Source: Nocardia miyunensis NBRC 108239 (GTDB lineage: Bacteria; Actinomycetota; Actinomycetes; Mycobacteriales; Mycobacteriaceae). From it: 64,000 nucleotides of DNA. Of this stretch, positions 42,395-49,836 are shown one piece after another. The stretch covers positions 1-64,000 of the forward strand of contig NZ_BDBQ01000001.1 of the NCBI RefSeq assembly GCF_001613065.1. The letters are read 5' to 3'. Position 1 is the first letter of the stretch; every line of letters begins with the position of its first letter. The position numbers and the translations under genes were made by a program. The notes under the pieces are model-generated. The model worked only from the letters and a program-made list of their open reading frames with translations, did not search any database and had not been told where the DNA came from.

Positions 42395-43446
42395 CGGGCG
42401 ATCTCCTCGTGGTAGATGTTCAGCGTCCGGTACAGGGGACTGTCGTCGACCCGGAACAGCTTGGCCTCGGTGTCGTGGTCGTTGACGTGGCGCACCGGAG
42501 ACCACGGCGGAACCGCGACGAAATCCCCTTTGCCCCAATCGAATCGCTCGTCACCCACGAACGATGTGCCAGCGCCCTCGACGACCCAGTACACCTTGCT
42601 TCCACTGTGGCGGTGGGTGACGCCCTGAAATCCGGGACGCAGGACCTGCATCTTCATCGACATCGACGGCAGCGCCGGACCCCCACCGGCCGGATTCTGG
42701 TACTCCAGGATCACGTCGTCGCAAGGGTCCGGATCCAAGCCTTTGGCCAGCTCCAGCGCTGCGTCGGCCTGCTCGCGCGAATACACCAGCAGCGGGTTGT
42801 GCCGCGGCGCGGGCGCGGCGCCGACCGGCCGCAGGAGACCGGAGCCGAACTCGCGCCAGGACTTCTCCGGCTGCTCCCCGACGGGCTGGACGTCTTCGGG
42901 GTACGGGTCGAAGAAAGTGTTGTCCAGCTTGCGTATCAACGACACATCGAGCACGTCCAACCAGATCATGGGCTCGTCGCCGTGGTGCAGGTGGTCGTGC
43001 CACGCCCAGTTCGGCGTCAGCACCAGGTCGCCCTCGCTCATCGAGTAGTTCTCGCCGTCGATGGTGGTCCGACAGCCGTTGCCGTACATGACGAATCGGA
43101 AGGCGTCCGGGGTGTGCCGGTGCGCGGTGGCGACCTCGCCGGGATTGATGTACTGGATCGATGCCCAGAATGTCGGCGTGGTGCCGTACTCCAGTCCGGG
43201 ATTGGCCAGTCGCAGCGTCCGCCGGTCACCGCCGGGCCGCAAGTCCAGGACCTGCCCCAGTTCCTGCAGGAATGCCTCGAGTTCGGCCCAGCGCCAGTGC
43301 ATCGGCCGCATCGAGGACTCGGGCACCCGGGTGAACAGCGGCGGATCGTCGGGTTGTGCGATTTTCAGGCCGGATCGCGCGAGCTCGTCCCTCAGCCGCA
43401 GGCGAGCAGCCGTGTCGTCGGCGGCCTGTGCCGCGGTTCCGGTCAT
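42391..43446 (-). CDS. Gentisate 1,2-dioxygenase
   Basis: 351-aa bicupin, Fe(II)-dependent ring-cleavage dioxygenase that opens gentisate to maleylpyruvate. The first cupin carries ATAHRHTPDAFRFVMYG and TPNWAWHDHLHHG with the metal-binding histidines. The second cupin retains GVTHRHSGSKVYWVVEG. ATG 43446 follows GGAGG. It begins an operon with an FAH-type hydrolase and a PrpF-type protein, and two palindromic operator-like sites stand 22 and 80 bases upstream. Its divergent neighbour is a hotdog thioesterase. Confidence 0.92.
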   Translation of the reverse strand: MTGTAAQAADDTAARLRLRDELARSGLKIAQPDDPPLFTRVPESSMRPMHWRWAELEAFLQELGQVLDLRPGGDRRTLRLANPGLEYGTTPTFWASIQYINPGEVATAHRHTPDAFRFVMYGNGCRTTIDGENYSMSEGDLVLTPNWAWHDHLHHGDEPMIWLDVLDVSLIRKLDNTFFDPYPEDVQPVGEQPEKSWREFGSGLLRPVGAAPAPRHNPLLVYSREQADAALELAKGLDPDPCDDVILEYQNPAGGGPALPSMSMKMQVLRPGFQGVTHRHSGSKVYWVVEGAGTSFVGDERFDWGKGDFVAVPPWSPVRHVNDHDTEAKLFRVDDSPLYRTLNIYHEEIAR

Positions 43447-43467
43447 CGCTTCCTCCTACATATCCAT

Positions 43468-43478
43468 TGGTTTAACCA
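43468..43478. promoter_or_regulatory. FadR-like operator TGGTTTAACCA
   Basis: Perfect TGGTT/AACCA arms, 22 bases upstream of the gentisate dioxygenase start; identical to the copy at 38716-38726. Flanks CCATTGG...CCATTAC. Confidence 0.7.
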
Positions 43479-43525
43479 TTACAGTATTGTGGTGCAATGG
43501 CCGCAACGTCAATCCCGAAAATTAA

Positions 43526-43536
43526 TGGTTTGACCA
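43526..43536. promoter_or_regulatory. FadR-like operator TGGTTTGACCA
   Basis: TGGT/ACCA arms, 58 bases (centre to centre) from the copy at 43468-43478, in the same divergent promoter. The pair could bind two dimers on one region. The remaining sequence to 43728 shows no gene. Confidence 0.65.
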
Positions 43537-43728
43537 TCATTCGGCCGTCCGGCGCACCCCACGGAAAGGCCCCGCCCATGGCTCGACGAATACCCGTTTC
43601 GATTGCCGGTGGCAGTCCCGGCGGGCCGGAGCGAACAGACGATCCAGGCCGACGAGGGGAAGCAGGCCCCGCGGCACCGGCGCATCGAATGACCGGACAG
43701 CACCCGGCCACTACGGTAGGAGCCTGAC

Positions 43729-44358
43729 ATGGACGCGATCACCGAGACAACCGCAGCACCCGAGACCGAGGGCGACAGCATATTGGCCGAGTATGCGGCC
43801 GACACCTGCCGCCGGATGGCCGCTGGCCTGCTGGAACACACCGGCGCGGAACTGCGCGCATTTCTCGCGGCAGAGACGGCGCGGCTGCAGGCCGCGCTGG
43901 ACGATCCTGCGACGCTCGAACCACAGGAGCCGAACGACCCGCCATGGTTCAGCCGCAAGGGTCATGTCGTGGTCAATACGAATCCGGTCACCAGCCACCG
44001 CAACGCCATCGCGCCACTGCTCACCGAGAAGTTCGACGGTGACCGCGTCATAGCGACCACGGGTCCGCTGCCGCTGCAGTACCAGGGCCCGCGCGGACGG
44101 CTGCACGGCGGCTACGTCGGCGTGCTGCTGGACCAGGTGCTGTGGAGCGCGGTCCGGCGGCGGCTCGACAACGCCGGCTTCACCCGGACCCTGAGCATCA
44201 CGTACGAAGGCCCTACCCCACTGGGTGAGGAACTCACCGTCGAAGCATGGACGACCGCGGTCGACGGGCGGAAGACCTTCGCGAAGGGCGAATTACGGTG
44301 CGGCGACACCGTCTGCGCCCGAGCCGAGGGCCTGTGGGTGTCCCCGAAGGCGTCGTGA
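43729..44358 (+). CDS. Hotdog-fold thioesterase (PaaI-like)
   Basis: 209-aa protein whose C-terminal 120 residues are a hotdog thioesterase domain. The signature GPRGRLHGGYVGVLLDQVLW contains the HGG turn and an acidic residue on the central helix, followed by TRTLSITYEGPTPLGEELTVEAW. The N-terminal 80 residues are helical and less typical. Such proteins release acids from acyl- or aroyl-CoA. Divergent transcription from gentisate dioxygenase across a shared operator pair suggests gentisyl-CoA or a related aroyl-CoA as substrate (inference). ATG follows TAGGAG. Confidence 0.82.
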   Translation: MDAITETTAAPETEGDSILAEYAADTCRRMAAGLLEHTGAELRAFLAAETARLQAALDDPATLEPQEPNDPPWFSRKGHVVVNTNPVTSHRNAIAPLLTEKFDGDRVIATTGPLPLQYQGPRGRLHGGYVGVLLDQVLWSAVRRRLDNAGFTRTLSITYEGPTPLGEELTVEAWTTAVDGRKTFAKGELRCGDTVCARAEGLWVSPKAS

Positions 44359-44421
44359 TGAACCCGGCGTGGTCGGCACCCGGCCGACACCCCCGCAGTG
44401 GGATAGACTATCGGAACCAAA

Positions 44422-44432
44422 TGGTAGAAACA
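44422..44432. promoter_or_regulatory. Degenerate operator TGGTAGAAACA
   Basis: Full TGGT half-site and imperfect second half (AACA for ACCA), 35 bases before the GntR gene in an AT-rich patch. Possible autoregulation site. Confidence 0.4.
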
Positions 44433-44461
44433 TTAAAATTGGGAAGTGGGGAGGCCGAGAC

Positions 44462-45268
44462 ATGACCGAATCCAGCCCCTCACGGGGGACGGCAGCGATG
44501 AACCCGTGGGCCGGGGGTGCGAACGGCGACAGCTCCGCGCTGTTCACCAAGGTGCGCACCCGCCGCGGCTTCGAATTCATCTACGACCAGATCCGCGATG
44601 CCGTGGCGGACGGGCGACTGCGCCCGGGCGACCGTTTACCCGCCGAACGCGATATGGCCGAGATATTCGGGGTCAGCAGGCACGGTGTGCGAGAAGCGAT
44701 TCGCGGCCTAGAGACGACAGGACTCGTCGAATCCCGCCCCGGCGTCACGGGCGGCGCCTTCATCCGCAACGGCGATCCACGCGTGGTGTCGCGGGCGCTG
44801 GGAGATCTGGCCGCACTGGGCGCACTGTCCTCCCAGGATCTGCTCGAAGCTCGAATCCTGCTGACTTCCAACGTCATTAGGCTGGTTTGCGAGCGCGCCA
44901 CCGAGGCGGACTTCCAACTGCTCGAGGACGACGTCGCGTTCACCGAGGAGCAGACGAAGAACTCCGAGGCGGGACTGGTGCGCACCGCGCAGATCACCGA
45001 GTTCTACCGGATCCTGGCCAAGGCAACCCACAACGAGGTCTTGGTGATCTTGACCGACTCGCTGGCGCAGATCGTGCATCTACGGCTGAATCGCGTTGGC
45101 CCGCAACCGAACAAGGACATAGGCAAGATACGCCGGCGAATCCTCAACCGGCTGCGCGCGGGGGACGCCGACAAGGCGATCGAGGAGATCACTCGCCACC
45201 TGCGCAGGCTGGAAAGAACATTGGTCAAAGCCGAGAGCGAACGCGCCGCAGCCGACGAATCACGCTGA
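44462..45268 (+). CDS. GntR-family regulator, FadR/FCD type
   Basis: 268-aa transcription factor. After a 40-residue leader comes a winged helix domain: FEFIYDQIRDAVADGRLRPG, then LPAERDMAEIFGVSRHGVRE and AIRGLETTGLVESRPGVTGG. The C-terminal helical FCD ligand/metal domain follows, with HNEVLVILTDSL and RHLRRLERT. FadR-type proteins bind TGGT(n3)ACCA palindromes as dimers and release DNA on binding an acyl-CoA or organic acid. It is the only GntR protein in the window, so it is the prime candidate for the recurring palindromes. ATG 44462 follows GGGGAGG; it lies 103 bases after the thioesterase gene. Confidence 0.9.
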   Translation: MTESSPSRGTAAMNPWAGGANGDSSALFTKVRTRRGFEFIYDQIRDAVADGRLRPGDRLPAERDMAEIFGVSRHGVREAIRGLETTGLVESRPGVTGGAFIRNGDPRVVSRALGDLAALGALSSQDLLEARILLTSNVIRLVCERATEADFQLLEDDVAFTEEQTKNSEAGLVRTAQITEFYRILAKATHNEVLVILTDSLAQIVHLRLNRVGPQPNKDIGKIRRRILNRLRAGDADKAIEEITRHLRRLERTLVKAESERAAADESR

Positions 45269-45298
45269 TCCCGCACTGTTGATCAGGTACCCGAAGTG

Positions 45299-45324
45299 CC
45301 CTGGCCCTGTCGAGGGGGCCAGGG
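45299..45324. terminator. Hairpin between GntR and aldehyde dehydrogenase genes
   Basis: Nine-bp stem CCCTGGCCC/GGGCCAGGG (45299-45307, 45316-45324) between convergent genes. Confidence 0.65.
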
Positions 45325-45336
45325 TACTCATCCGTA

Positions 45337-46806
45337 TCAGAGCCGCACGGCCATGAACTTGGTTTCCAGGAACTCCTCGATCCCTTCGGGGCCGCCTTCC
45401 CGGCCGAGTCCGGACATCTTCGCCCCACCGAACGGCGCGGACACATTGGACACCGATCCCTGGTTCACGCCTACCATTCCGGTCTCCATGGCCTCGCCGA
45501 CACGCAGGGCGCGCCGGTAGTTCTCCGTGAAGATGTAGGCAACCAGGCCGTAATCGGTGTCGTTCGCGGCCTCGATCACCTCTTCTTCGGTATCGAACGC
45601 GATGAGCGGCGCCACCGGTCCGAAGATCTCCTCCCGATTCACCCGTGCGCTGCGGGGCACACCCTTGAGTACGGTCGGCTGATAGAAATACCCGGGCAGA
45701 TCGGGCCGGGTACCGCCCATGACCAGCTCGGCCCCGGCCTCCAGCGCATCGGCGACCAGAGTCTCCACGGTGACGCGCTGTTTCTCATTGATCAACGGGC
45801 CCAACGTGATTCCTTCGTCCACCCCGCGGCCCACCACGAATTCCGTCATCCGGTCGGCGAGCTTGTCCGCGAAGACATCCATGATGGACCGTTGCACGTA
45901 AACGCGGTTGGCGGCGGTGCACGTCTCACCGCCGTTGCGCATCTTGGTCATCATCAGGCCGTCCAGCGCATTGTCGATGTCCGCGTCGTCGAAGACGATG
46001 AACGGCGCGTTGCCGCCCAGTTCCATGGACACCTTCAACACCCGTTTCGCAGCGCGCTCCAGCAGGTGCACCCCGACCTGGGTCGAGCCGGTGAAGGAGA
46101 GCTTGCGAGCCTTGCCCGACGCGATCAGCGTCTCGATGACCTCTGCGGCCGAGGTGGTTGTCACGATGTTCACCACCCCGTCGGGAACACCGGCCTCGGC
46201 GAAGATCCCCGCCAGCAGCAGCATCGTCAGCGGCGTCTCCGGCGCGGGCTTGACCACACAGGTGCAGCCGGCCGCGAGCGCCGGAGCAATCTTGCGCGCG
46301 CCCATCGAGAGCGGAAAGTTCCACGGCGCGATCAGGATCGCCGGGCCGACCGGTTGCTTGGTGACGATGATCCGCCCGGCCCCGGACGGATTCTCCTGAT
46401 AGTTGCCGCGGATCCGCACCGCCTCCTCGGCAAAGTGCCGCACGAAATCGGCCGCGAGGGCGATCTCGGCCTTGGCCTCGTCGATCGGCTTCCCGGCCTC
46501 CAACGTCATGACCAATGCGAGCTCGTCGGCGCGCTCGTGCATCAATTCGAAGGTTCGGCGCAGCATCTCCGAGCGCTCCCGCGCGGGGACACGGGCCCAG
46601 GAGGCCTGGGTCTCGACGGCGACGTCGAGGGCGCGCATACCGTCCTGCGGGGTGCCGTCCGCGACCGCGCAGAGCACCTTCCCGGTTGACGGGTCGTAGA
46701 CGTCGAAGGTCGCGCCGTCCGACGCCGCGCACCACTTCCCGCCGATCAGCATCTGCTTCGGCGCGGCCGCGATCGCGGCCTGTTCCTGGTCGATGGTAAC
46801 GGTCAT
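45337..46806 (-). CDS. Aldehyde dehydrogenase, succinate-semialdehyde dehydrogenase-like
   Basis: 489-aa GabD-like aldehyde dehydrogenase, a clear paralogue of the one at 6847-8331. Motifs are APWNFPLSMGARKIAPALAAG, SFTGSTQVGVHLLE, the base Glu in MELGGNAPFIVFDDAD and nucleophile Cys296 in NGGETCTAANR. ATG 46806 follows GAGGAG. It is transcribed alone, and a palindromic operator stands about 47 bases upstream in the region shared with an SDR gene. The aldehyde is unknown; a semialdehyde from ring or chain cleavage would fit. Confidence 0.88.
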   Translation of the reverse strand: MTVTIDQEQAAIAAAPKQMLIGGKWCAASDGATFDVYDPSTGKVLCAVADGTPQDGMRALDVAVETQASWARVPARERSEMLRRTFELMHERADELALVMTLEAGKPIDEAKAEIALAADFVRHFAEEAVRIRGNYQENPSGAGRIIVTKQPVGPAILIAPWNFPLSMGARKIAPALAAGCTCVVKPAPETPLTMLLLAGIFAEAGVPDGVVNIVTTTSAAEVIETLIASGKARKLSFTGSTQVGVHLLERAAKRVLKVSMELGGNAPFIVFDDADIDNALDGLMMTKMRNGGETCTAANRVYVQRSIMDVFADKLADRMTEFVVGRGVDEGITLGPLINEKQRVTVETLVADALEAGAELVMGGTRPDLPGYFYQPTVLKGVPRSARVNREEIFGPVAPLIAFDTEEEVIEAANDTDYGLVAYIFTENYRRALRVGEAMETGMVGVNQGSVSNVSAPFGGAKMSGLGREGGPEGIEEFLETKFMAVRL

Positions 46807-46847
46807 CGTTGACTCCTCACTCTGAAACCGTGTCTGTGCTATTTAAA

Positions 46848-46858
46848 TGGTTTTACCA
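46848..46858. promoter_or_regulatory. FadR-like operator TGGTTTTACCA
   Basis: TGGT/ACCA arms in an AT-rich divergent promoter region; flanks AAATGGT...ACCATTA. Centred 47 bases from the aldehyde dehydrogenase start and 108 from the SDR start. Confidence 0.68.
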
Positions 46859-46960
46859 TTAGAGTATCATGATGCCGAGCAACGTCTTGAGCATTATTCA
46901 GGAAATCCGTTGCTACGCATGACATCACGTGGCCGTCAGGCCGGAACAGGAGCAGTCGAG

Positions 46961-47728
46961 ATGAGACTGGAGAACAAGCGGGCGATCATCACCGCAGCGG
47001 CGTCCGGTATGGGACGCGCCGGGGCGGAACTGTTCACCCGCGAAGGCGCCCGGGTCGCGGCTGTCGACCGCGACGCCGAAGCCCTGAAGTCCGTCGTGGA
47101 CGCGATCAACGCCAACGGCGGCAAGGCCGAGGGCTTCGTGGCCGATCTCAGCGACAATGACGCGGTTGCCCGCTGTTTCGCCGAGGCGACGGACTCGCTG
47201 GGCGGCATCGACGTGCTGTGGAGCCACGCCGGCATGCCGGCCCCCTCGGACTTCGAGAGTCTCGACCTCGAGCGTTACGACCGCGCAGCCCAGCTGAACG
47301 TCACCCAGGCGACGCTGCTGGCCAGCCTCGCAGTGGCCGAAATGCGTAAGCAGGCAAGCGGATCCATCGTCTTCACCTCGTCCTCCTCGGGGCTGGTCGG
47401 ATCGGCCTCCAGCCCGTTGTATTCCTCCCTCAAGGCCGGCTTGATCGGGCTGACCAAGGGTCTGGCGGTCCGGTACGCGACCGAGGGCATCCGCATCAAC
47501 GCGGTCTGTCCCGGCATGGTCGCCACCCCGATGCTCTACAACGACTTCATGTCCGACTCGCCCTTCAGCCGCGAGGAGACCGAGAAGCGGTTCGTTGCCG
47601 CGATCCCGATGGGCCGCCCCGGTCAGCCCGAGGAAATCGCCCACGCCGCGTTGTGGCTGGCATCCGACGACGCCTCGTTCGTCACCGGCGTCGCACTGCC
47701 GGTGGACGGCGGGCTCGTCGCACGCTGA
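46961..47728 (+). CDS. Short-chain dehydrogenase/reductase
   Basis: 255-aa SDR. The cofactor motif is an unusual TAAASGMGRA, with Ala for the first Gly, and the strand-4 motif is SHAGMP rather than NNAG. The catalytic pair is intact in LYSSLKAG, with active-site Ser in FTSSSS, and the end has the common GVALPVDGG. I use ATG 46961, which follows AGGAG; the frame from 46847 runs across the operator and is rejected. Divergent from the aldehyde dehydrogenase and probably co-regulated with it. Confidence 0.85.
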   Translation: MRLENKRAIITAAASGMGRAGAELFTREGARVAAVDRDAEALKSVVDAINANGGKAEGFVADLSDNDAVARCFAEATDSLGGIDVLWSHAGMPAPSDFESLDLERYDRAAQLNVTQATLLASLAVAEMRKQASGSIVFTSSSSGLVGSASSPLYSSLKAGLIGLTKGLAVRYATEGIRINAVCPGMVATPMLYNDFMSDSPFSREETEKRFVAAIPMGRPGQPEEIAHAALWLASDDASFVTGVALPVDGGLVAR

Positions 47729-47742
47729 ACCTACCCTGACCA

Positions 47743-47778
47743 TTGCGGGCCACCATCGAAAAAGATGCTGGCCCGCAA
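47743..47778. terminator. Hairpin between convergent SDR and ferredoxin genes
   Basis: Arms TTGCGGGCCA (47743-47752) and TGGCCCGCAA (47769-47778), extended by CATC/GATG after a one-base bulge on each side, with GAAAAA in the loop. Confidence 0.7.
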
Positions 47779-47795
47779 CGGTTTCCAGCATGGAA

Positions 47796-48140
47796 CTAGT
47801 CCTCTTCCGGTGCCAGGCGCACGGTGATGCCGTCGAGTGCGGCGTCCTGCGCGATCTGGCACGACAACCGCGACGTTGCCTCGTCGAAGTGCTCGGTCTC
47901 CTCCAGCAGCTCCGTCTCGTCGTCACTGCGCGCGCCCAGCCGCGTGCGGATCTCCGCGTCCAGGTACACATGACAGGTCGCGCAGGAGGCGGTACCACCA
48001 CAAGAGGCGAGCACCGGAAGGCCGTTGTCCCGCAACGCTTCCATCAGCGATTGGTCCGGATCCCATCCCAACTCGTGGGACACCCCGTCGCGGTCGACGG
48101 CGATCAGGCCGATCGCGGCGATCGTCCGGTTGTCGGTCAT
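47796..48140 (-). CDS. 2Fe-2S ferredoxin
   Basis: 114-aa adrenodoxin-type ferredoxin. Cluster ligands are Cys47, Cys53, Cys56 and Cys94 with the same C-x5-C-x2-C-x37-C spacing as the ferredoxin at 13293-13631, to which it is clearly paralogous (SCGGTASCATCHVYL). It starts at ATG 48140 after GAGGAGG, 52 bases downstream of a P450 gene, so it is the probable electron donor of that P450. No reductase is encoded beside it; the nearest is at 13647-14882. Confidence 0.92.
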   Translation of the reverse strand: MTDNRTIAAIGLIAVDRDGVSHELGWDPDQSLMEALRDNGLPVLASCGGTASCATCHVYLDAEIRTRLGARSDDETELLEETEHFDEATSRLSCQIAQDAALDGITVRLAPEED

Positions 48141-48192
48141 CGAATCCTCCTCATAGCTCGTACAGTCGCGATCGATCCCTCGGCCGCAGCGG

Positions 48193-49434
48193 TCACCTCC
48201 CAACCACCGGCACCAGATCCACCCGCAACGACTCCGGCCCGGTGGTCATGCTGTTGCCTTTGAGGAAGACCAGGTCCCTTTCGTGGTCGAAGGACACCGC
48301 GGCGACCTTCTGCCCGAGCAACTCGGCGGTCACCCGGGTCTCCAGCCGCGCCAGCGGAGCCCCGAGGCAGCTGTGGATTCCGTGGCCGAATCCGAAATGC
48401 CCCTCGGCGTCCCGGTCGATATCGAACCGATCGGCATGCGGCCATATACTCTCGTCGCGGTTGGCCGAGGCGATCAGCAGCCGGACGATCGCCCCCGCCG
48501 GGATCGTCACACCGCGAACCTCCACGTCCTCGCTGGTTCGCCGCACCGCACGGTGCACCGGGCCACGCATCCGCACCAGCTCCTCGACGAAACGCTCAGC
48601 GTCGCCAGGGGTTTCCCGCAGCCTGGCCAGCAATGACGGGTTGTAGCTCAACTCACGAAAACCGCCGCCGATCAGCCGCATCGTGGTTTCGAAGCCGGAT
48701 ACGAACACGAACCCGCACAGCTCGACGGCCTCCTTCTCGGAGATCAGCCCGTCGTCGAGCCAAGACCGGGCGATACTCCCGCCGACGGATTCGCTCTCGG
48801 CTTCGTAGAGCCGGAGCAGGTTCCCGTGCAGGTACTCGAAGAACTCGCGAGTGTACCGCTCGTCATCGGCCGTGCCGGGCGCGCTGCGAGCCACGCGCGC
48901 GAAGAAGATGAACATCTGCTCCGACAGGAATGCGACCTGTTGCAGGTCGTCGATCGGCACGTCGAGAATGCTGCTGATGGTCGCCATCGTCAACGGCCTG
49001 GCGTAGTGCTCGAGCACCTCTCCTTCCCCCCTGGCGATCATCTCGTCCAGCTTGGCGCTCGCGACTTCACGCACCCGGTCCTCCACCAAACCGATCGCCT
49101 TGGGCGTGAACGCCGCGGCAACCACCTTGCGCAGGCGCGAATGATCCGGGGCGTCGATCAGCGTCAGGAACGCCAGCTCCTGCACGTCGTTGACCTGAGA
49201 ACGGAAGATCTTGGGCTTGCGCAATGCCCAGCGCACGTCATCGTGCCGGGCGACCATCCACACGTCACCGTCGTCATGCTGGACCCGCAGCACCGGCGCG
49301 TTCTCCCGCATCCACGCGTAGTGCGCATAGGGCTCGCCCTGTGTGCCCGTGTGGTCGATGATGCGGTACGGCTCGAGCCCCTCGGGCCAGTCGAGCTCAT
49401 GGGAGTACGGCGGCAATTGCGCGGTTGTCGACAT
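48193..49434 (-). CDS. Cytochrome P450
   Basis: 413-aa bacterial P450, paralogous to that at 21538-22797 (shared SHELDWPEGL, TGTQGEPY). The I-helix reads FVSGFETTMRL, with Glu where most P450s have Asp before the Thr. The ExxR motif is EELVRMRG, and the haem loop FGFGHGIHSCLGAPLAR has axial Cys356. ATG 49434 follows AAAGGA; the GTG at 49449 is less likely. It is in one transcription unit with a ferredoxin and divergent from an IclR regulator. Substrate unknown. Confidence 0.93.
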   Translation of the reverse strand: MSTTAQLPPYSHELDWPEGLEPYRIIDHTGTQGEPYAHYAWMRENAPVLRVQHDDGDVWMVARHDDVRWALRKPKIFRSQVNDVQELAFLTLIDAPDHSRLRKVVAAAFTPKAIGLVEDRVREVASAKLDEMIARGEGEVLEHYARPLTMATISSILDVPIDDLQQVAFLSEQMFIFFARVARSAPGTADDERYTREFFEYLHGNLLRLYEAESESVGGSIARSWLDDGLISEKEAVELCGFVFVSGFETTMRLIGGGFRELSYNPSLLARLRETPGDAERFVEELVRMRGPVHRAVRRTSEDVEVRGVTIPAGAIVRLLIASANRDESIWPHADRFDIDRDAEGHFGFGHGIHSCLGAPLARLETRVTAELLGQKVAAVSFDHERDLVFLKGNSMTTGPESLRVDLVPVVGR

Positions 49435-49621
49435 CGTCGGTCCTTTCACCCGATATCGCCGCTTCGTCGCGGCTGAAAGCCACTGTGGCCAACCGTGATC
49501 GGCGACACATAGTGGTATTTCGGTGAGTAGAAGAATTCACTGCCAACCGAGTCGCATCGCGGCTCGAGCTTCGGATCTCCCTGCGCACTCCGGGCGCGGA
49601 GTCGGGAAGGTCACTATCCAA

Positions 49622-49632
49622 TGGTTCAACCA
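49622..49632. promoter_or_regulatory. FadR-like operator TGGTTCAACCA
   Basis: Perfect TGGTT/AACCA arms within CCAATGGTTCAACCAATG, located between the divergent P450 and IclR genes and identical to the core at 38630-38640. Confidence 0.68.
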
Positions 49633-49718
49633 ATGAGTTAGACTGAACTGCGGACCTGGAGCGAGCACCGGTCCGCAAACCAGATCTCTGCTGAACAGAG
49701 GGTGATCAGTCGGCACAA

Positions 49719-49729
49719 TGGGCAAACCA
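49719..49729. promoter_or_regulatory. Degenerate operator TGGGCAAACCA
   Basis: One mismatch in the first arm (TGGG for TGGT); 113 bases upstream of the IclR gene. Weak member of the family. Confidence 0.35.
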
Positions 49730-49836
49730 TTCATGCTTGCGCGCGCTTCGGCATGGCGGCTGATAGGCACCGAGGATCCTGCGATTTACGGTTCCCGCGA
49801 TCGGCAGCGTTGCCGAGAAGCCCGGAGGTGAGCCAT

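Larger units (their letters stand above)
49435..49836. other. Divergent intergenic region (P450 / IclR)
   Basis: About 400 bases with no convincing gene. It contains one strong and one weak palindrome (49622-49632, 49719-49729). A long upstream extension of the IclR frame to 49702 exists but lacks a ribosome-binding site. Confidence 0.55.

Noticed and set aside
43497..43727. A possible 76-aa peptide upstream of the thioesterase
   Set aside because: It overlaps the operator at 43526-43536, has no ribosome-binding site and has composition typical of noncoding GC-rich DNA.
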